64,000 nucleotides of DNA from Rubrivivax sp. (GCA_016790225.1 JAEUOZ010000051.1:1-64000); one strand, 5' to 3'; positions 40,385 to 52,100 are shown, counted from the first letter of the stretch. Made by a program: numbers and translations. Notes: generated by a model from the sequence alone, not told the origin.

Positions 40385-41236
40385 ATGAGCGTCAACCATT
40401 ACGAAAACTTCCCGGTGGCTTCGGTGCTCTGCCCACCGGCCATCCGACCAGCCGTCGTCGCGATCTACCACTTTGCGCGCACCGCAGATGACATCGCCGA
40501 TGAAGGCGAGGCCCCCGCGGCCGAACGCCTGGCGCTGCTGCAGGCCTACCGCGCCGATCTGGACAAGCTCTACGCCGGCCAGCCCGTGACGGCGCGCTGG
40601 GCAGAGGTGTTCGATCGGCTCCAGCGCGCGCGGCTGCGCCACGATCTGCCGCATCAACCCCTGGCCGATCTGCTGGACGCCTTCATGCAGGACACGGCCA
40701 ACCCGCGCTACGAAAGCCGCGAAGCCTTGCTCGATTACTGCCGCCGCTCGGCCAATCCGGTGGGCCGGCTGCTGCTGCACCTGTACGGCGTGACCGATGC
40801 GGCGTCCCGCGCGCAATCGGATGCCGTGTGCACTGCCCTGCAGCTGATCAATTTCTGGCAGGACCTGAGCGTGGACCTGCCGCGCGGTCGGGTCTACCTC
40901 AGCACCGCAGACGCGCGCGCACACGGCGTGGATCTGGCGCATCCGTCCCAGCTGCGGGACAGCCCGGCCACGCGCGCGATGGTGCGCTCGCTGTGCCGCT
41001 GGGCCGAGGAGCTGATGCATCTGGGCGCGCCGCTGGCCCTGCGCATCCCCGGCCGTGCAGGCTGGGAGCTGCGCCTGGTGGTGCAAGGCGGGCTGCGCAT
41101 CCTGCAACGCATCCAGGCGCTGGATCACTCGACGATCGGCACCCGCCCGCGGCTGAGCGCCTGGGACGGGCCCCGCCTGCTGTGGCGTGCCCTGACCATG
41201 GGCGCGGCGCCCCGCGCCCGGGAGCGCAGCGCATGA
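40385..41236 (+). CDS. hpnC: Squalene synthase HpnC (hydroxysqualene synthase)
   Basis: HpnC converts presqualene diphosphate to hydroxysqualene in the bacterial HpnCDE route to squalene for hopanoids. The 283-residue protein starts SVNHYENFPVASVLCPPA and has the first Asp-rich site RTADDIADEGE and the second in FWQDLSVDLPRGR. The frame is open from 40250, but ATG 40385 matches the family N-terminus; the extra residues overlap the efflux promoter. The first gene of three, divergent from the RND operon. Confidence 0.93.
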   Translation: MSVNHYENFPVASVLCPPAIRPAVVAIYHFARTADDIADEGEAPAAERLALLQAYRADLDKLYAGQPVTARWAEVFDRLQRARLRHDLPHQPLADLLDAFMQDTANPRYESREALLDYCRRSANPVGRLLLHLYGVTDAASRAQSDAVCTALQLINFWQDLSVDLPRGRVYLSTADARAHGVDLAHPSQLRDSPATRAMVRSLCRWAEELMHLGAPLALRIPGRAGWELRLVVQGGLRILQRIQALDHSTIGTRPRLSAWDGPRLLWRALTMGAAPRARERSA

Positions 41237-41291
41237 TCCGGGACGTTCGGCATCCGCGCATCCCGGCCCGCCCCTTGAGAAAGCCCGTGCC

Positions 41292-42140
41292 GTGACGCCG
41301 CAGCAGTATGTGCAGGACAAGGCCGCGCGCAGCGGTTCCAGCTTCTACTACGCCTTTCTCTTTCTGCCCGAAGAGCGCCGCGCCGCGATCACCGCCTTCT
41401 ACGCCTTCTGCCGCGAGGTGGACGACGTGGTCGACGAGGTCCACGATCCTTCCGTGGCCGCAGCCAAGCTGGCCTGGTGGCAAAGCGAGGTGGCCGCGGC
41501 CTTCGGCGGCAAACCCAGCCATCCGGTGATGCAGGCCCTGATCCCCTTGGCTGGACGGTTCGACATCCGCGCCGAGCATCTGCTGGCGGTGATCGAAGGC
41601 TGCGAGATGGACCTGCAGCAAAGCCGCATGCTGGACTTTGCCGGGCTCCAGCACTACTGCCATCTGGTCGCGGGCGTGGTAGGCGAGGTGGCAGCCAGCA
41701 TCTTCGGACGCACGCACGAGCAGACGCTGCGCTATGCCCACACGCTGGGGCGCGCCATGCAGCTGACCAACATCATCCGGGACGTCGGCGACGACGCGCG
41801 CCGCGGCCGGATCTACCTGCCGATGGCCGAACTGCAACGCTTCGAGGTCAAGGCGCACGAGATCCTCAAGCGCGAGTCGCCCTGGGGCTACAGCGATCGC
41901 TTCACGGCGCTGATGCGCTTTCAGGCCGAACGCGCCCACGCCACCTACGACGAGGCCCTGGCCCTGCTGCCGCCCGAAGATCGCCGCGCCCAGCGGCCGG
42001 GGCTGATGATGGCCAACATCTACCGCACGCTGCTGCGCGAAATCGAGTCCGGCGGCTTCCAGGTCCTGCACCAGCGGATTTCGCTCACCCCGGTGCGCAA
42101 GCTGTGGATCGCCGCGCGCACGCAGATGCGCGGCAGCTGA
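41292..42140 (+). CDS. hpnD: Presqualene diphosphate synthase HpnD
   Basis: HpnD condenses two farnesyl diphosphates to presqualene diphosphate. The 282-residue protein starts at GTG 41292 (TPQQYVQDKAARSGSSFYYA) and shows the two Asp-rich motifs CREVDDVVDEV and IIRDVGDDARRGR that bind Mg-diphosphate. Length is typical. It lies 55 nt after hpnC and 10 nt before hpnE. Confidence 0.95.
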   Translation: MTPQQYVQDKAARSGSSFYYAFLFLPEERRAAITAFYAFCREVDDVVDEVHDPSVAAAKLAWWQSEVAAAFGGKPSHPVMQALIPLAGRFDIRAEHLLAVIEGCEMDLQQSRMLDFAGLQHYCHLVAGVVGEVAASIFGRTHEQTLRYAHTLGRAMQLTNIIRDVGDDARRGRIYLPMAELQRFEVKAHEILKRESPWGYSDRFTALMRFQAERAHATYDEALALLPPEDRRAQRPGLMMANIYRTLLREIESGGFQVLHQRISLTPVRKLWIAARTQMRGS

Positions 42141-42150
42141 GGGGCTGGCT

Positions 42151-43422
42151 TTGCCACGCCGTCTGGTGGTCGTCGGAGCCGGCTGGGCCGGGCTGGCGGC
42201 CGCCGTGCGGGCTGCCCAGGCCGGATGGCTGGTCACGCTCCTGGAGATGGCCCCGGCCGTCGGCGGCCGGGCTCGCAGCGTGCAGCAGGGATCGGAGCTC
42301 CGCGACAACGGCCAGCACATCCTCATCGGCGCCTATGCCAGAACGATCGACCTCATGCGCAGCGTCGGCGCGCCGATCGACACGCTGCTGGCACGCATGC
42401 CGCTGGCGCTGGTGGACGCGCAGGGCCGCGGCCTGCGCCTGCCCGGCGGCGCGCCGCTGCTGAGCTTTGCGCGCGGCGTCTGGGCCCACCCCGGCTGGAG
42501 CCTGGCCGAGCGGATCGCGCTGCTGCGCGCCGCCACGGGCTGGCTGCTGAGCGGATTTCGCTGCCAGCCCGATCGGCCGGTGGCCGAGCTGTGCGCCCGC
42601 ATGCCGCCGCGGGTGCGGGAGCAGCTGGTCGAGCCGCTGTGCGTGGCGGCGCTGAACACCCCGTCCGCGCAGGCCAGCGCCGCGGTCTTCCTGCGTGTGC
42701 TGCGCGACGCCCTGTTCAGCGGCCCGGGCAGCGCCGATCTGCTGCTGCCACGCCGTCCGCTGGGCGAACTGCTGCCCGAGCCGGCGCTGAGCTGGCTGCG
42801 TGCGCAAGGCGCGGCGATACGCACGGGCCACCGCGCCCATCGGCTGGAGCGCCAAGAGGCCGGCGCAGGGGCCGGCTGGCTTGTCGACGGGCTGCCCGCC
42901 GATGCCGTGATCCTGGCCTGTTCAGCCAGCGAGGCAGCGCGCCTGAGCGATCCCTGGAACGCGGCCTGGAGTGGCGCGGCGCGCGCCTTTGCCTACGAGC
43001 CCATCATCACCGCCTGGATCCAGGCGCCGCAGGTTCGCCTGCCGTTTCCCATGCTGGCGCTGGAAGGCGGGCCGGCGCAGTTTGCTTTCGACCTGGGCGC
43101 CCTGGGCCAGCAGCCCGGCGCCATCAGCCTGGTGGTCAGCGGCGCCCGTCCGTGGGTCGACGCCGGCAGCCCGGCGTTGGATGCCGCCCTCGCGCAACAG
43201 ATCGACAGCCAGCTGGGCGCGGCCTTGCCCCAGGGCTGGTCCCGAGGGCCGGTGATCACGGAGAAGCGCGCCACCTTCCGCTGCACGCCGGCACTTCAGC
43301 GGCCGCCGTCGCAGATCGCTGCCGGTCTGCTGGCGGCGGGCGACTACATCGAGGGCCCTTACCCGGCCACCCTGGAAGGCGCCGTGCGCTCCGGTGAGGC
43401 CGCCGCGCAGGCCTTGGCCTGA
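42151..43422 (+). CDS. hpnE: Hydroxysqualene dehydroxylase HpnE
   Basis: HpnE is a FAD amine-oxidase-like protein that reduces hydroxysqualene to squalene. The 423-residue protein has the FAD motif VVVGAGWAGLAAAV (GAGWAG 9-14) and the ERM-like segment APAVGGRARS, then GQHILIGAYART. It starts at TTG 42151 (reading PRRLVVVGAGWAG), since no ATG precedes the FAD motif in frame. It is the last of the hpnCDE genes; no squalene-hopene cyclase is in the window. Confidence 0.92.
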   Translation: MPRRLVVVGAGWAGLAAAVRAAQAGWLVTLLEMAPAVGGRARSVQQGSELRDNGQHILIGAYARTIDLMRSVGAPIDTLLARMPLALVDAQGRGLRLPGGAPLLSFARGVWAHPGWSLAERIALLRAATGWLLSGFRCQPDRPVAELCARMPPRVREQLVEPLCVAALNTPSAQASAAVFLRVLRDALFSGPGSADLLLPRRPLGELLPEPALSWLRAQGAAIRTGHRAHRLERQEAGAGAGWLVDGLPADAVILACSASEAARLSDPWNAAWSGAARAFAYEPIITAWIQAPQVRLPFPMLALEGGPAQFAFDLGALGQQPGAISLVVSGARPWVDAGSPALDAALAQQIDSQLGAALPQGWSRGPVITEKRATFRCTPALQRPPSQIAAGLLAAGDYIEGPYPATLEGAVRSGEAAAQALA

Positions 43423-43614
43423 GCAGCAGGATCCGCGCCGAGCTCGTGGCCCTGAGAGGGCGAACCCGACTCGCCAGTCTGTGGGCCCGGGCGCCGCGAG
43501 AAGCGCCTTGCCGCCCGTCGGCTCCCGCCCGAAACGGCGAATGCCCAGGCCGTCACCGAGCCCGTTGACACGCAATCTCCTTTCGCGATGCAAAATACGG
43601 CTTCGGAGTATGCG

Positions 43615-44400
43615 ATGACCAACACCCCCACCCCTGCCGGGCCGGCCATCCAGGTACTGGAGCGCATGTTTGCGCTGCTCGACGTGCTGGCCAGCCATCA
43701 AGACCCCGTCAGCCTCAAGCGCATCAGCGAGCTCACAGGGCTGCACCCATCCACCGCCCACCGCATCCTGAATGACCTGACCATTGGCCGCTACGTCGAT
43801 CGCCCGGAGCCGGGTTCCTACCGCCTCGGCATGAGGCTGCTGGAGCTGGGCAACATGGTCAAGGCACGGCTCGATGTCCGGGAAGCCGCCCTCGCGCCGA
43901 TGCGCGAGCTGCACCGGCTGACCCACCAGCCCGTCAACCTCTCAGTGCGCCAGGGTGACGAGATCGTCTATATCGAGCGCGCGTTCAGCGAGCGCTCAGG
44001 CATGCAGGTGGTGCGAGCGATCGGCGGCCGGGCGCCCTTGCACCTGACTTCCGTCGGCAAGCTGTTCCTGGCCCACGACGACCCGCAGCGCGTGCGCGCC
44101 TACGCCACGCGCACCGGCCTGGCCGGCAATACGCGCAACAGCATCACGGAATCCGCGCGGCTGGAGCGCGAACTGGCCCAGGTGCGGGCGCTCGGCATCG
44201 CGCGCGACGACGAGGAACTGGAACTGGGCGTGCGCTGCATGGCCGCAGGCGTCTTTGACGATCAAGGGCGGCTGGTGGCCGGCCTCTCGGTTTCAGCACC
44301 AGCCGATCGGATGGAAGAGGCCTGGCAGGCGCGCGTCAAGGGCACGGCGGACCAGATCTCGCGTTCGCTGGGGCATCGCGGCGGCCCGGACGAGCGCTGA
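43615..44400 (+). CDS. IclR-family transcriptional regulator
   Basis: The 261-residue protein has an N-terminal winged helix-turn-helix (QVLERMFALLDVLA, GLHPSTAHRILNDL) and a C-terminal IclR effector domain (NLSVRQGDEIVYIER, LHLTSVGKLFLA, GVRCMAAGVFDDQG). The target and ligand are unknown. ATG 43615 is preferred over 43588 because a TTGACA at 43565-43570, with a weak AT-rich -10 (CAAAAT, 43591-43596), would place the transcript start just after 43588. It is solitary between hpnE and the pbpG gene, facing the latter. Confidence 0.88.
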   Translation: MTNTPTPAGPAIQVLERMFALLDVLASHQDPVSLKRISELTGLHPSTAHRILNDLTIGRYVDRPEPGSYRLGMRLLELGNMVKARLDVREAALAPMRELHRLTHQPVNLSVRQGDEIVYIERAFSERSGMQVVRAIGGRAPLHLTSVGKLFLAHDDPQRVRAYATRTGLAGNTRNSITESARLERELAQVRALGIARDDEELELGVRCMAAGVFDDQGRLVAGLSVSAPADRMEEAWQARVKGTADQISRSLGHRGGPDER

Positions 44401-44440
44401 ACGCGCTACCCGTTCAAGCCGGCAGAGCCGACCCTCTGCT

Positions 44441-45586
44441 TCAGCGCGGTGCCGGCGTCGCCGCAGCGGCGGCCGTGGCGGCCAGCGACGAGCCTTCTTT
44501 GGCCAGCCACTGGCGGATGCGCTCGGCATCGCCGAAACGCGAGTAGGTGCCGGCTGAGTCCAGCAGCACCATCACCAGACGGCGCCCGGCCATCTGGGCC
44601 TGCATCACCAGGCAGCGCCCGGCAGCGGCGATGTAGCCGGTCTTCTGCAGGCTGATGTCCCACTCAGGGTTGCCGATCAGGCCATTGGTGCTGCGGAAAT
44701 GCACCAGCTTCTCCGCGCTGCCCACCGGCACCAGGCTTTCCTTGGCGGTGGAGAACTCACGGATCACCTCGTGTGCCGAAGCGGCCGTCACCAGGCGCGC
44801 CAGATCCATTGCGCTGGAGCGGTTCTCGGCCGAAAGCCCGGTGGCTTCGACAAAACGCGTATCGCCCATGCCGAGCTGCAGCGCCTTGCGGTTCATCGCC
44901 GCGACAAAGGCCTCGCGCCCCCCCGGGTAGTGCCGAGACAGGGCGTGCGCCGCCCGGTTCTCGGACGACATCAGTGCCAGGCGCATCATGTCGGCACGGG
45001 ACATCGTGGTGCCGGACTGCAGGCGTGAACGGGAGTTCGAGGTGTGCTCGGCATCGTCCTGATCGATCGTCAGCACCTCGTCCAGCGAGAGCCCGGATTC
45101 GATGACCACCAGCGCCGTCATCAGCTTGGTGATCGACGCGATGGGCAGCACCGCATCCGAGTTCTTGCTCAGCAGCACCTGGTGGCTGTCCTGATCCATC
45201 ACCAGCGCGACGCCGGACTTCAGCGCCAGCGGATCGCTGACCTCATGCAGCCCCGTCTGACGACCGACAGAGGGAACCGCCGGGACGATGGCGACCTTTC
45301 TGGCGGCGCGTGCGCGCTTGCCGCTGACCGCACGCGCCGGCTGGCCCGCCCGGGCCACGGCAGCCGGGCGTGCCTTGCGCTGAGCCGCTGGCGTGCCCCG
45401 CGCATCGGCCTTGCCCGCGGTCTTCTTCGCGCCGGCCGAGGCCTTGGACGAAGCGCCCGATGCCGGTTCAGAGCCCTTGCGCTGCTGAGCCGAAGACTCA
45501 CCCGGGGACAGGCTGAGCGCCAGGGCCAGCGCCCAGGCCGCCACGACAGCGCTTCGATCCAGCAACTTCAACCAATGACCAGCCAC
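44441..45586 (-). CDS. pbpG: D-alanyl-D-alanine endopeptidase (PBP7-like)
   Basis: This periplasmic penicillin-binding protein cleaves peptidoglycan cross-links. The 381-residue protein has a signal peptide (about 1-33), a long Ala/Lys/Arg-rich linker (about 35-100) that is longer than in E. coli PBP7, and the transpeptidase-fold motifs SITK (Ser151-Lys154), SEN (208-210) and KTG (315-317). It starts at GTG 45586, supported by AAGGAG 5 nt upstream; no ATG fits. It lies convergent to the IclR gene and downstream of leuA. Confidence 0.92.
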   Translation of the reverse strand: MAGHWLKLLDRSAVVAAWALALALSLSPGESSAQQRKGSEPASGASSKASAGAKKTAGKADARGTPAAQRKARPAAVARAGQPARAVSGKRARAARKVAIVPAVPSVGRQTGLHEVSDPLALKSGVALVMDQDSHQVLLSKNSDAVLPIASITKLMTALVVIESGLSLDEVLTIDQDDAEHTSNSRSRLQSGTTMSRADMMRLALMSSENRAAHALSRHYPGGREAFVAAMNRKALQLGMGDTRFVEATGLSAENRSSAMDLARLVTAASAHEVIREFSTAKESLVPVGSAEKLVHFRSTNGLIGNPEWDISLQKTGYIAAAGRCLVMQAQMAGRRLVMVLLDSAGTYSRFGDAERIRQWLAKEGSSLAATAAAAATPAPR

Positions 45587-45661
45587 AGGCGCTCCTTCTT
45601 GCCTCGAAGTCTAGGTGACCGAAAAAATGTGCGCAAGAACAAATACTTACGCTCCACTTTT

Positions 45662-45674
45662 CAGGTGACACCTG
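45662..45674. promoter_or_regulatory. Small palindrome CAGGTG-A-CACCTG upstream of pbpG
   Basis: A perfect 6-bp inverted repeat with a 1-nt centre lies in the 112-nt gap between leuA and pbpG, about 76 bp upstream of the pbpG start. It could be an operator or part of a leuA 3' end. The regulator is not identified. Confidence 0.35.
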
Positions 45675-45698
45675 CATGGAGGAGCCCTGTCGCTCAGC

Positions 45699-47240
45699 TC
45701 AGCCTTGCGCGGCTACACGGTCCGCGGACCCATGCAGCTTGTTCAACGCAGAGAGATAGGCTTTTGCGGACGCGACCACGATATCGGGGTCGGCACCCAC
45801 GCCGTTCACGACACGGCCACCATGCTGCAGGCGCACGGTAACCTCACCCTGCGACTCTGTACTCCCCGAAGTGATGGCATTGACAGAATAAAGCAGCATT
45901 TCGGCGCCAGTTTTGAGCTTGGACTCGATGGCCTTGAGGCTCGCGTCCACCGGCCCGTTGCCGTCCGACTCCGCCCGCAGTTCCTGCTCGCCCATCGTGA
46001 AGACGACGCGGGCGTGGGGCCGCTCTCCGGTTTCGGAATGCTGGGACAGCGCTAGAAGACGGTAGTGCTCGTTCGCCGGGGTCACGCTCTCGTCGCTCAC
46101 GAGCGCGATGATGTCCTCGTCGAAGATCTCGCTCTTGCGGTCCGCCAGATCCTTGAAGCGCGCAAACGCGGCGTTGATCTCGCTTTCGGATTCCAGGCCG
46201 ATGCCCAGTTCCTGCAGGCGTTGCTTGAAGGCGTTGCGGCCGCTGAGCTTGCCCAGCACGATCTTGTTGGCGCTCCAGCCCACATCTTCGGCGCGCATGA
46301 TCTCGTAGGTGTCGCGCGCCTTCAGCACGCCGTCCTGGTGGATGCCTGACGCGTGAGCAAAGGCATTGGCGCCCACGACGGCCTTGTTGGGCTGCACGAC
46401 AAAGCCCGTGGTCTGCGCCACCAGGCGCGAGGCCGGCACGATCTGCGAGGTGTCGATGCCGACCTCCAGACCGAAGTGATCGCGCCGCGTGCGCACCGCC
46501 ATGACGACCTCTTCGAGCGAGCAGTTGCCGGCCCGCTCGCCCAGCCCGTTGATCGTGCACTCGACCTGCCGCGCCCCGCCGATCTTCACGCCCGCCAGCG
46601 AGTTGGCCACGGCCATGCCCAGATCGTTGTGGCAGTGCACGGACCAGACCGCCTTGTCGGCGTTCGGAATGCGCTCGCGCAGGTGGCGCAGGAACGCGCC
46701 GTAGAGTTCCGGGATCGCGTAGCCCACCGTGTCCGGGATGTTGATCGTCGTGGCGCCTTCGGCGATCACGGTCTCCAGGACGCGGCACAGGAAATCCGGA
46801 TCCGAGCGGTAGCCATCCTCGGGCGAGAACTCGATGTCGTCGCGCAGGTTGCGCGCGAAGCGGACCGCCTGCCGGGCCTGCTCGTGCACCTGGTCGCGCG
46901 TCATGCGCAGCTTCTTCTCCATGTGCAGATCGCTGGTCGCGATGAAGGTGTGGATCCGCGCCCGGGCCGCGCCCTTCAAGGCCTCGGCCGCACGGGAGAT
47001 GTCGCGGTCGTTGGCCCGCGCCAGCGAGCACACGGTGCTGTCCTTGATCGCTTCCGCGATGGACTTGACGGCCTCGAAGTCGCCGTTGCTGGAGGCGGCA
47101 AATCCGGCCTCGATGACGTCCACGCGCAGCCGTTCCAGCTGGCGTGCGATGCGCAGCTTCTCTTCGCGCGTCATCGAGGCGCCGGGCGACTGCTCGCCGT
47201 CACGCAAGGTGGTGTCGAAGATGATCAGCTTGTCGGTCAT
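45699..47240 (-). CDS. leuA: 2-isopropylmalate synthase
   Basis: This enzyme makes the first committed step of leucine synthesis, joining acetyl-CoA to 2-oxoisovalerate. The 513-residue protein has the catalytic [12 protein letters not shown] (Arg13-Asp14), the metal site HCHNDLGMA, and the C-terminal leucine-sensing domain ([20 protein letters not shown]). Expression is probably controlled by the attenuator 36-110 nt upstream, with a leucine-rich leader peptide. ATG 47240 follows a spacer behind the attenuator. Confidence 0.97.
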   Translation of the reverse strand: MTDKLIIFDTTLRDGEQSPGASMTREEKLRIARQLERLRVDVIEAGFAASSNGDFEAVKSIAEAIKDSTVCSLARANDRDISRAAEALKGAARARIHTFIATSDLHMEKKLRMTRDQVHEQARQAVRFARNLRDDIEFSPEDGYRSDPDFLCRVLETVIAEGATTINIPDTVGYAIPELYGAFLRHLRERIPNADKAVWSVHCHNDLGMAVANSLAGVKIGGARQVECTINGLGERAGNCSLEEVVMAVRTRRDHFGLEVGIDTSQIVPASRLVAQTTGFVVQPNKAVVGANAFAHASGIHQDGVLKARDTYEIMRAEDVGWSANKIVLGKLSGRNAFKQRLQELGIGLESESEINAAFARFKDLADRKSEIFDEDIIALVSDESVTPANEHYRLLALSQHSETGERPHARVVFTMGEQELRAESDGNGPVDASLKAIESKLKTGAEMLLYSVNAITSGSTESQGEVTVRLQHGGRVVNGVGADPDIVVASAKAYLSALNKLHGSADRVAAQG

Positions 47241-47275
47241 GGGTCACTCCGTGGGTCTGGCCTGCAGCGTGGGGA

Positions 47276-47317
47276 CAGAAAAGCAAACGGCCCGCTGCAG
47301 TGCGCTGGGCGGGCCGT
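47276..47317 (-). terminator. leuA attenuator terminator
   Basis: On the minus strand ACGGCCCGC/GCGGGCCGT forms a perfect 9-bp stem (plus 47287-47295 and 47309-47317) with a 13-nt loop, followed by TTGCTTTTC. It lies between the leader peptide and leuA. The loop contains CAGCGC, which can pair with GCGCTG near the leader stop to form an antiterminator, an arrangement I infer. Confidence 0.8.
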
Positions 47318-47345
47318 CGTTCGGAAAAAAGGGGGTCGTCAACGA

Positions 47346-47429
47346 TCAGCGCGCCGGATGCACCTTCCGTAGAACCAGCAAGAACAGGGGCGAGCGTGTC
47401 GTCACGGGCGGCAATGTAGCACAGCGCAT
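47346..47429 (-). CDS. leuL: leuA leader peptide
   Basis: The 27-residue frame starts ATG 47429 (or GTG 47405, 19 residues) and reads RSPLFLLVLRKVHPAR at its end. It has four Leu codons (CTG, TTG, CTG, CTA) clustered with Phe and Val, one of them the rare CTA, then ends just before a strong hairpin. A leucine-starved ribosome would stall there and shift the RNA to antitermination, the standard mechanism of leu attenuation. Confidence 0.75.
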   Translation of the reverse strand: MRCATLPPVTTRSPLFLLVLRKVHPAR

Positions 47430-47532
47430 CCATCACCCCGCCGGGAGCGGCGGCGCTGCAGGTCGGAACCCGCCGGCAGACCGGCGCGCAAGGCTGCCGG
47501 CCAGGTGCCGCCCGGCGCGTGACGCGTTCCGC

Positions 47533-48372
47533 TCAGCGGTGCAGACCGATCTCGTCCGGTTCGTCGGTGGAGGTCGCGATCACGCTCGCCGGCTTGCCCT
47601 TGACGCGGCGCCAGGCGTAGACGAGATAGCCCGACAAGCCGTAGGCGCAGAACAGCGCGAACAACACGATCGGCGGGTGGATATTCACCACCGCAATGCC
47701 CAGCGCGATGGCCACGATCACGGCAAACGGCACGGTTCGCCGCCCGCCCAGCGACTTGAAGCTGTAGAACGGCGCGTTCGTCACCATCGAAAGACCCGCG
47801 TACAGCGTGATGCCGAAGGCCGCCCAGGCGAGCAGCTCGTCCTTCTTCAAGGGGCCGATGCCCAGATCGGTCATCACATAGATGAAGCCGATCACCAAGG
47901 CAGCCGCCGCCGGGCTGGGCAGGCCCTGGAAGAAGCGCTTGTCGACGACGCCGATATTCACGTTGAAGCGCGCCAGTCGCAGTGCGGCGGCAGCGCAGTA
48001 CACGAAGGCAGCGATCCAGCCCGGCTTGCCCAGGCCTTTCAGGCCCCACTCGAGCATGATCAGCGCCGGCGCCAGGCCGAAGCTGACCATGTCGCACAGG
48101 CTGTCCATCTGTTCGCCGAACGCGCTCTGCGTATTCGTCATGCGGGCGATGCGCCCGTCCAGGCTGTCCAGCACGGCCGCCACGAAGATGCCCAGGCAGG
48201 CCACCTCGAAACGGCCGTTCATGGCCATGACGATCGCATAGAAGCCGGCGAAGAGCGCGCCCAGCGTCACCGCATTGGGCAGCACGTAGATGCCCTTGCG
48301 CCGGGGTCTTCGCAACTCAAGCACCTCGGCTTCCTGAGGGTCCCCGGAAGGCAGGCGTGCAGGTTCGTTCAT
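47533..48372 (-). CDS. pssA: CDP-diacylglycerol--serine O-phosphatidyltransferase
   Basis: This inner-membrane enzyme makes phosphatidylserine, the precursor of phosphatidylethanolamine. The 279-residue protein has the CDP-alcohol phosphotransferase signature DSLDGRIARMTNTQSAFGEQ with the following D-x3-D, and several membrane helices. ATG 48372 is used; the open frame upstream runs 17 codons but overlaps nothing useful. It lies between ilvC and leuA, an order common in betaproteobacteria. No psd (decarboxylase) is in this window. Confidence 0.94.
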   Translation of the reverse strand: MNEPARLPSGDPQEAEVLELRRPRRKGIYVLPNAVTLGALFAGFYAIVMAMNGRFEVACLGIFVAAVLDSLDGRIARMTNTQSAFGEQMDSLCDMVSFGLAPALIMLEWGLKGLGKPGWIAAFVYCAAAALRLARFNVNIGVVDKRFFQGLPSPAAAALVIGFIYVMTDLGIGPLKKDELLAWAAFGITLYAGLSMVTNAPFYSFKSLGGRRTVPFAVIVAIALGIAVVNIHPPIVLFALFCAYGLSGYLVYAWRRVKGKPASVIATSTDEPDEIGLHR

Positions 48373-48470
48373 GCGTGCAGCATAACGCGACACCTGCCCA
48401 CCGGATCCCGGGGTGCGGCGCACTCAAGGGCAGCATCCGCGCTGCGCCGCGGGGAGAGCACCCTGCAGCG

Positions 48471-50147
<1,677 letters not shown>

Positions 50148-50209
50148 TCAGCCATCACCCGGCAGCGGCAGCGCGGTAACGCTGCACCCCAGGTGACGGC
50201 CGGCCACCG

Positions 50210-51982
50210 TCACAGGTCTTCCGAACCCAGCAGCATCTCCGTGATGCCCTTGCCGGCCTGCACCATCGGCCAGACGTTTTCGGTCGGATCGGTACGCACG
50301 TCCAGGAACACCGTGCGGTCCTTCAGGCGGATCATCTCGCGCAGAGCCGGCTCCACTTCGGAGGGCCGCTCGATCTTGATGCCCACATGTCCGTAGGCCT
50401 CTGCGAGCTTGACGAAATCCGGCAGCGCATCCATGTAGCTGTGCGAATAGCGACCGCCGTAATCCAGCTCCTGCCACTGGCGCACCATGCCCAGGTAGCG
50501 GTTGTTCAGCGAAACCACCTTGACCGGCGTCTCGTACTGCTTGCAGGTGGAGAGCTCCTGGATGCACATCTGGATGCTGCCCTCACCGGTGATGCAGAAC
50601 ACCTCCGATTCCGGCTTGGCCAGCTTGATGCCCATCGCATAGGGCAGGCCCACACCCATCGTGCCCAGGCCGCCGGAGTTGATCCAGCGGCGCGGTTCCT
50701 CGAAGCCATAGTACTGCGCGGCCCACATCTGGTGCTGGCCAACGTCCGAGGTGATGTAGCAGTCGGTGCCCTTGGTGAGGCGGTGCAAGGTCTCCACGAC
50801 CATCTGCGCCTTGATGACCTCGTCGCTGTGCTTGTACTTCAGGCATTGGCGGGAACGCCACTCGCCGATCTGGTTCCACCAGGCCTGCAGCGCGGCGGCT
50901 TCGGGACGCTGCTGCGCTTCGCGGATCTGGGCGATCAGCTCCTGCAGCACGTCCTTGACGTCGCCGACGATGGGGATGTCGACCTTCACGCGCTTGGAGA
51001 TGCTGGACGGATCGATGTCCACGTGGATGATCTTGCGCTCCACCGAGGCGAAGTGTTTCGGGTTGCCGATCACGCGGTCATCGAATCGGGCGCCCACGGC
51101 CAGCAGCACATCGCAGTGCTGCATGGTCATGTTGGCCTCGTAGGTGCCGTGCATGCCCAGCATGCCGAGGAAGCGCGGGTCGCTCGCGGGCATCGCGCCC
51201 AGGCCCATCAGCGTGTTGGTGCACGGATAGCCCAGCAGATCGACCAGCTGCCGCAGCTCGGCGCTGGCCTCACCCAGGATCACGCCGCCGCCCGTGTAGA
51301 TGTACGGGCGCCTGGCGTTGAGCAGGAGCTGGACGGCCTTGCGGATCTGCCCGGCGTGCCCCTTGCGCACCGGGTTGTACGACCGCATCTCGATCGTCTC
51401 GGGGTAATGGAAGGGCGCGGTCTTCAGCGACACATCCTTGGGGATGTCCACGACGACCGGGCCCGGACGGCCGGTGCGCGCGATGTGGAAGGCCTTCTTC
51501 AGCGTCGAGGCCAGCTCGCGCACGTCCTTGACCAGGAAGTTGTGCTTGACGATGGGCCGCGTGATGCCGACCGTATCGCACTCCTGGAAGGCATCCAGCC
51601 CGATGGCCGGCGTCGGCACCTGACCCGTGATGATGACCATCGGGATCGAGTCCATGTAGGCCGTCGCGATGCCGGTGACGGCATTCGTGACACCCGGGCC
51701 GGAAGTGACCAGCGCGACGCCGACTTCGCCGGTCGCCCGTGCATAGCCATCGGCGGCGTGTACGGCGGCCTGCTCGTGGCGCACGAGCACGTGCTCGATC
51801 GTGTTCTGCTTGTACAGCGCGTCGTAGATGTACAAGACGGCGCCGCCGGGGTAGCCCCAGAGGAACTTGACGTTCTCAGCCTGGAGCGAGCGGACGAGGA
51901 TTTCCGACCCGTTGGGATCGGCGGAAGGGGTTTGCGGTTGAGCCGAAGCGGCGCGCTTGACTTCCGCGGCAGACATGTCCAT
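50210..51982 (-). CDS. ilvB: Acetolactate synthase large subunit
   Basis: This TPP-, FAD- and Mg-dependent enzyme makes acetolactate. The 590-residue protein has the catalytic Glu in [18 protein letters not shown], the PLPPVTSGPG-type [10 protein letters not shown], and the TPP site [17 protein letters not shown] 51982 (MDMSAAEV) has AGAGG 7 nt upstream; ATG 51976 is less well spaced. The open frame upstream to 52108 is not used. First of the ilvBHC-pssA-leuA block. Confidence 0.96.
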   Translation of the reverse strand: MDMSAAEVKRAASAQPQTPSADPNGSEILVRSLQAENVKFLWGYPGGAVLYIYDALYKQNTIEHVLVRHEQAAVHAADGYARATGEVGVALVTSGPGVTNAVTGIATAYMDSIPMVIITGQVPTPAIGLDAFQECDTVGITRPIVKHNFLVKDVRELASTLKKAFHIARTGRPGPVVVDIPKDVSLKTAPFHYPETIEMRSYNPVRKGHAGQIRKAVQLLLNARRPYIYTGGGVILGEASAELRQLVDLLGYPCTNTLMGLGAMPASDPRFLGMLGMHGTYEANMTMQHCDVLLAVGARFDDRVIGNPKHFASVERKIIHVDIDPSSISKRVKVDIPIVGDVKDVLQELIAQIREAQQRPEAAALQAWWNQIGEWRSRQCLKYKHSDEVIKAQMVVETLHRLTKGTDCYITSDVGQHQMWAAQYYGFEEPRRWINSGGLGTMGVGLPYAMGIKLAKPESEVFCITGEGSIQMCIQELSTCKQYETPVKVVSLNNRYLGMVRQWQELDYGGRYSHSYMDALPDFVKLAEAYGHVGIKIERPSEVEPALREMIRLKDRTVFLDVRTDPTENVWPMVQAGKGITEMLLGSEDL

Positions 51983-52066
51983 GTAGAAACCTCTGTGAAT
52001 TTCTCTGACGAAAAACCATCGGTGCACCCTCGGCGCGCCCTCGTGAGGCGGCTGTGGTACCTGTGA

Positions 52067-52100
52067 GCGGTCTGGAGACCGCCTGCTGCCGTCAGCAGGC
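52067..52100 (-). promoter_or_regulatory. Two mutually exclusive hairpins in the ilvB 5' region
   Basis: The sequence GCGGTCTGGAGACCGC (52067-52082, 7-bp stem) and GCCTGCTGCCGTCAGCAGGC (52081-52100, 8-bp stem) overlap by two bases, so both cannot fully form together. They lie 85-118 nt upstream of the ilvB ATG. There is no U run and no Ile/Val/Leu-rich leader peptide that I can see, so the role, if any, is unknown. Confidence 0.45.

Noticed and set aside
47200..47436. A 78-residue minus-strand frame across the leuA leader.
   Set aside because: It overlaps the leuA start and attenuator out of frame; the leucine-rich leader in another frame explains the region better.
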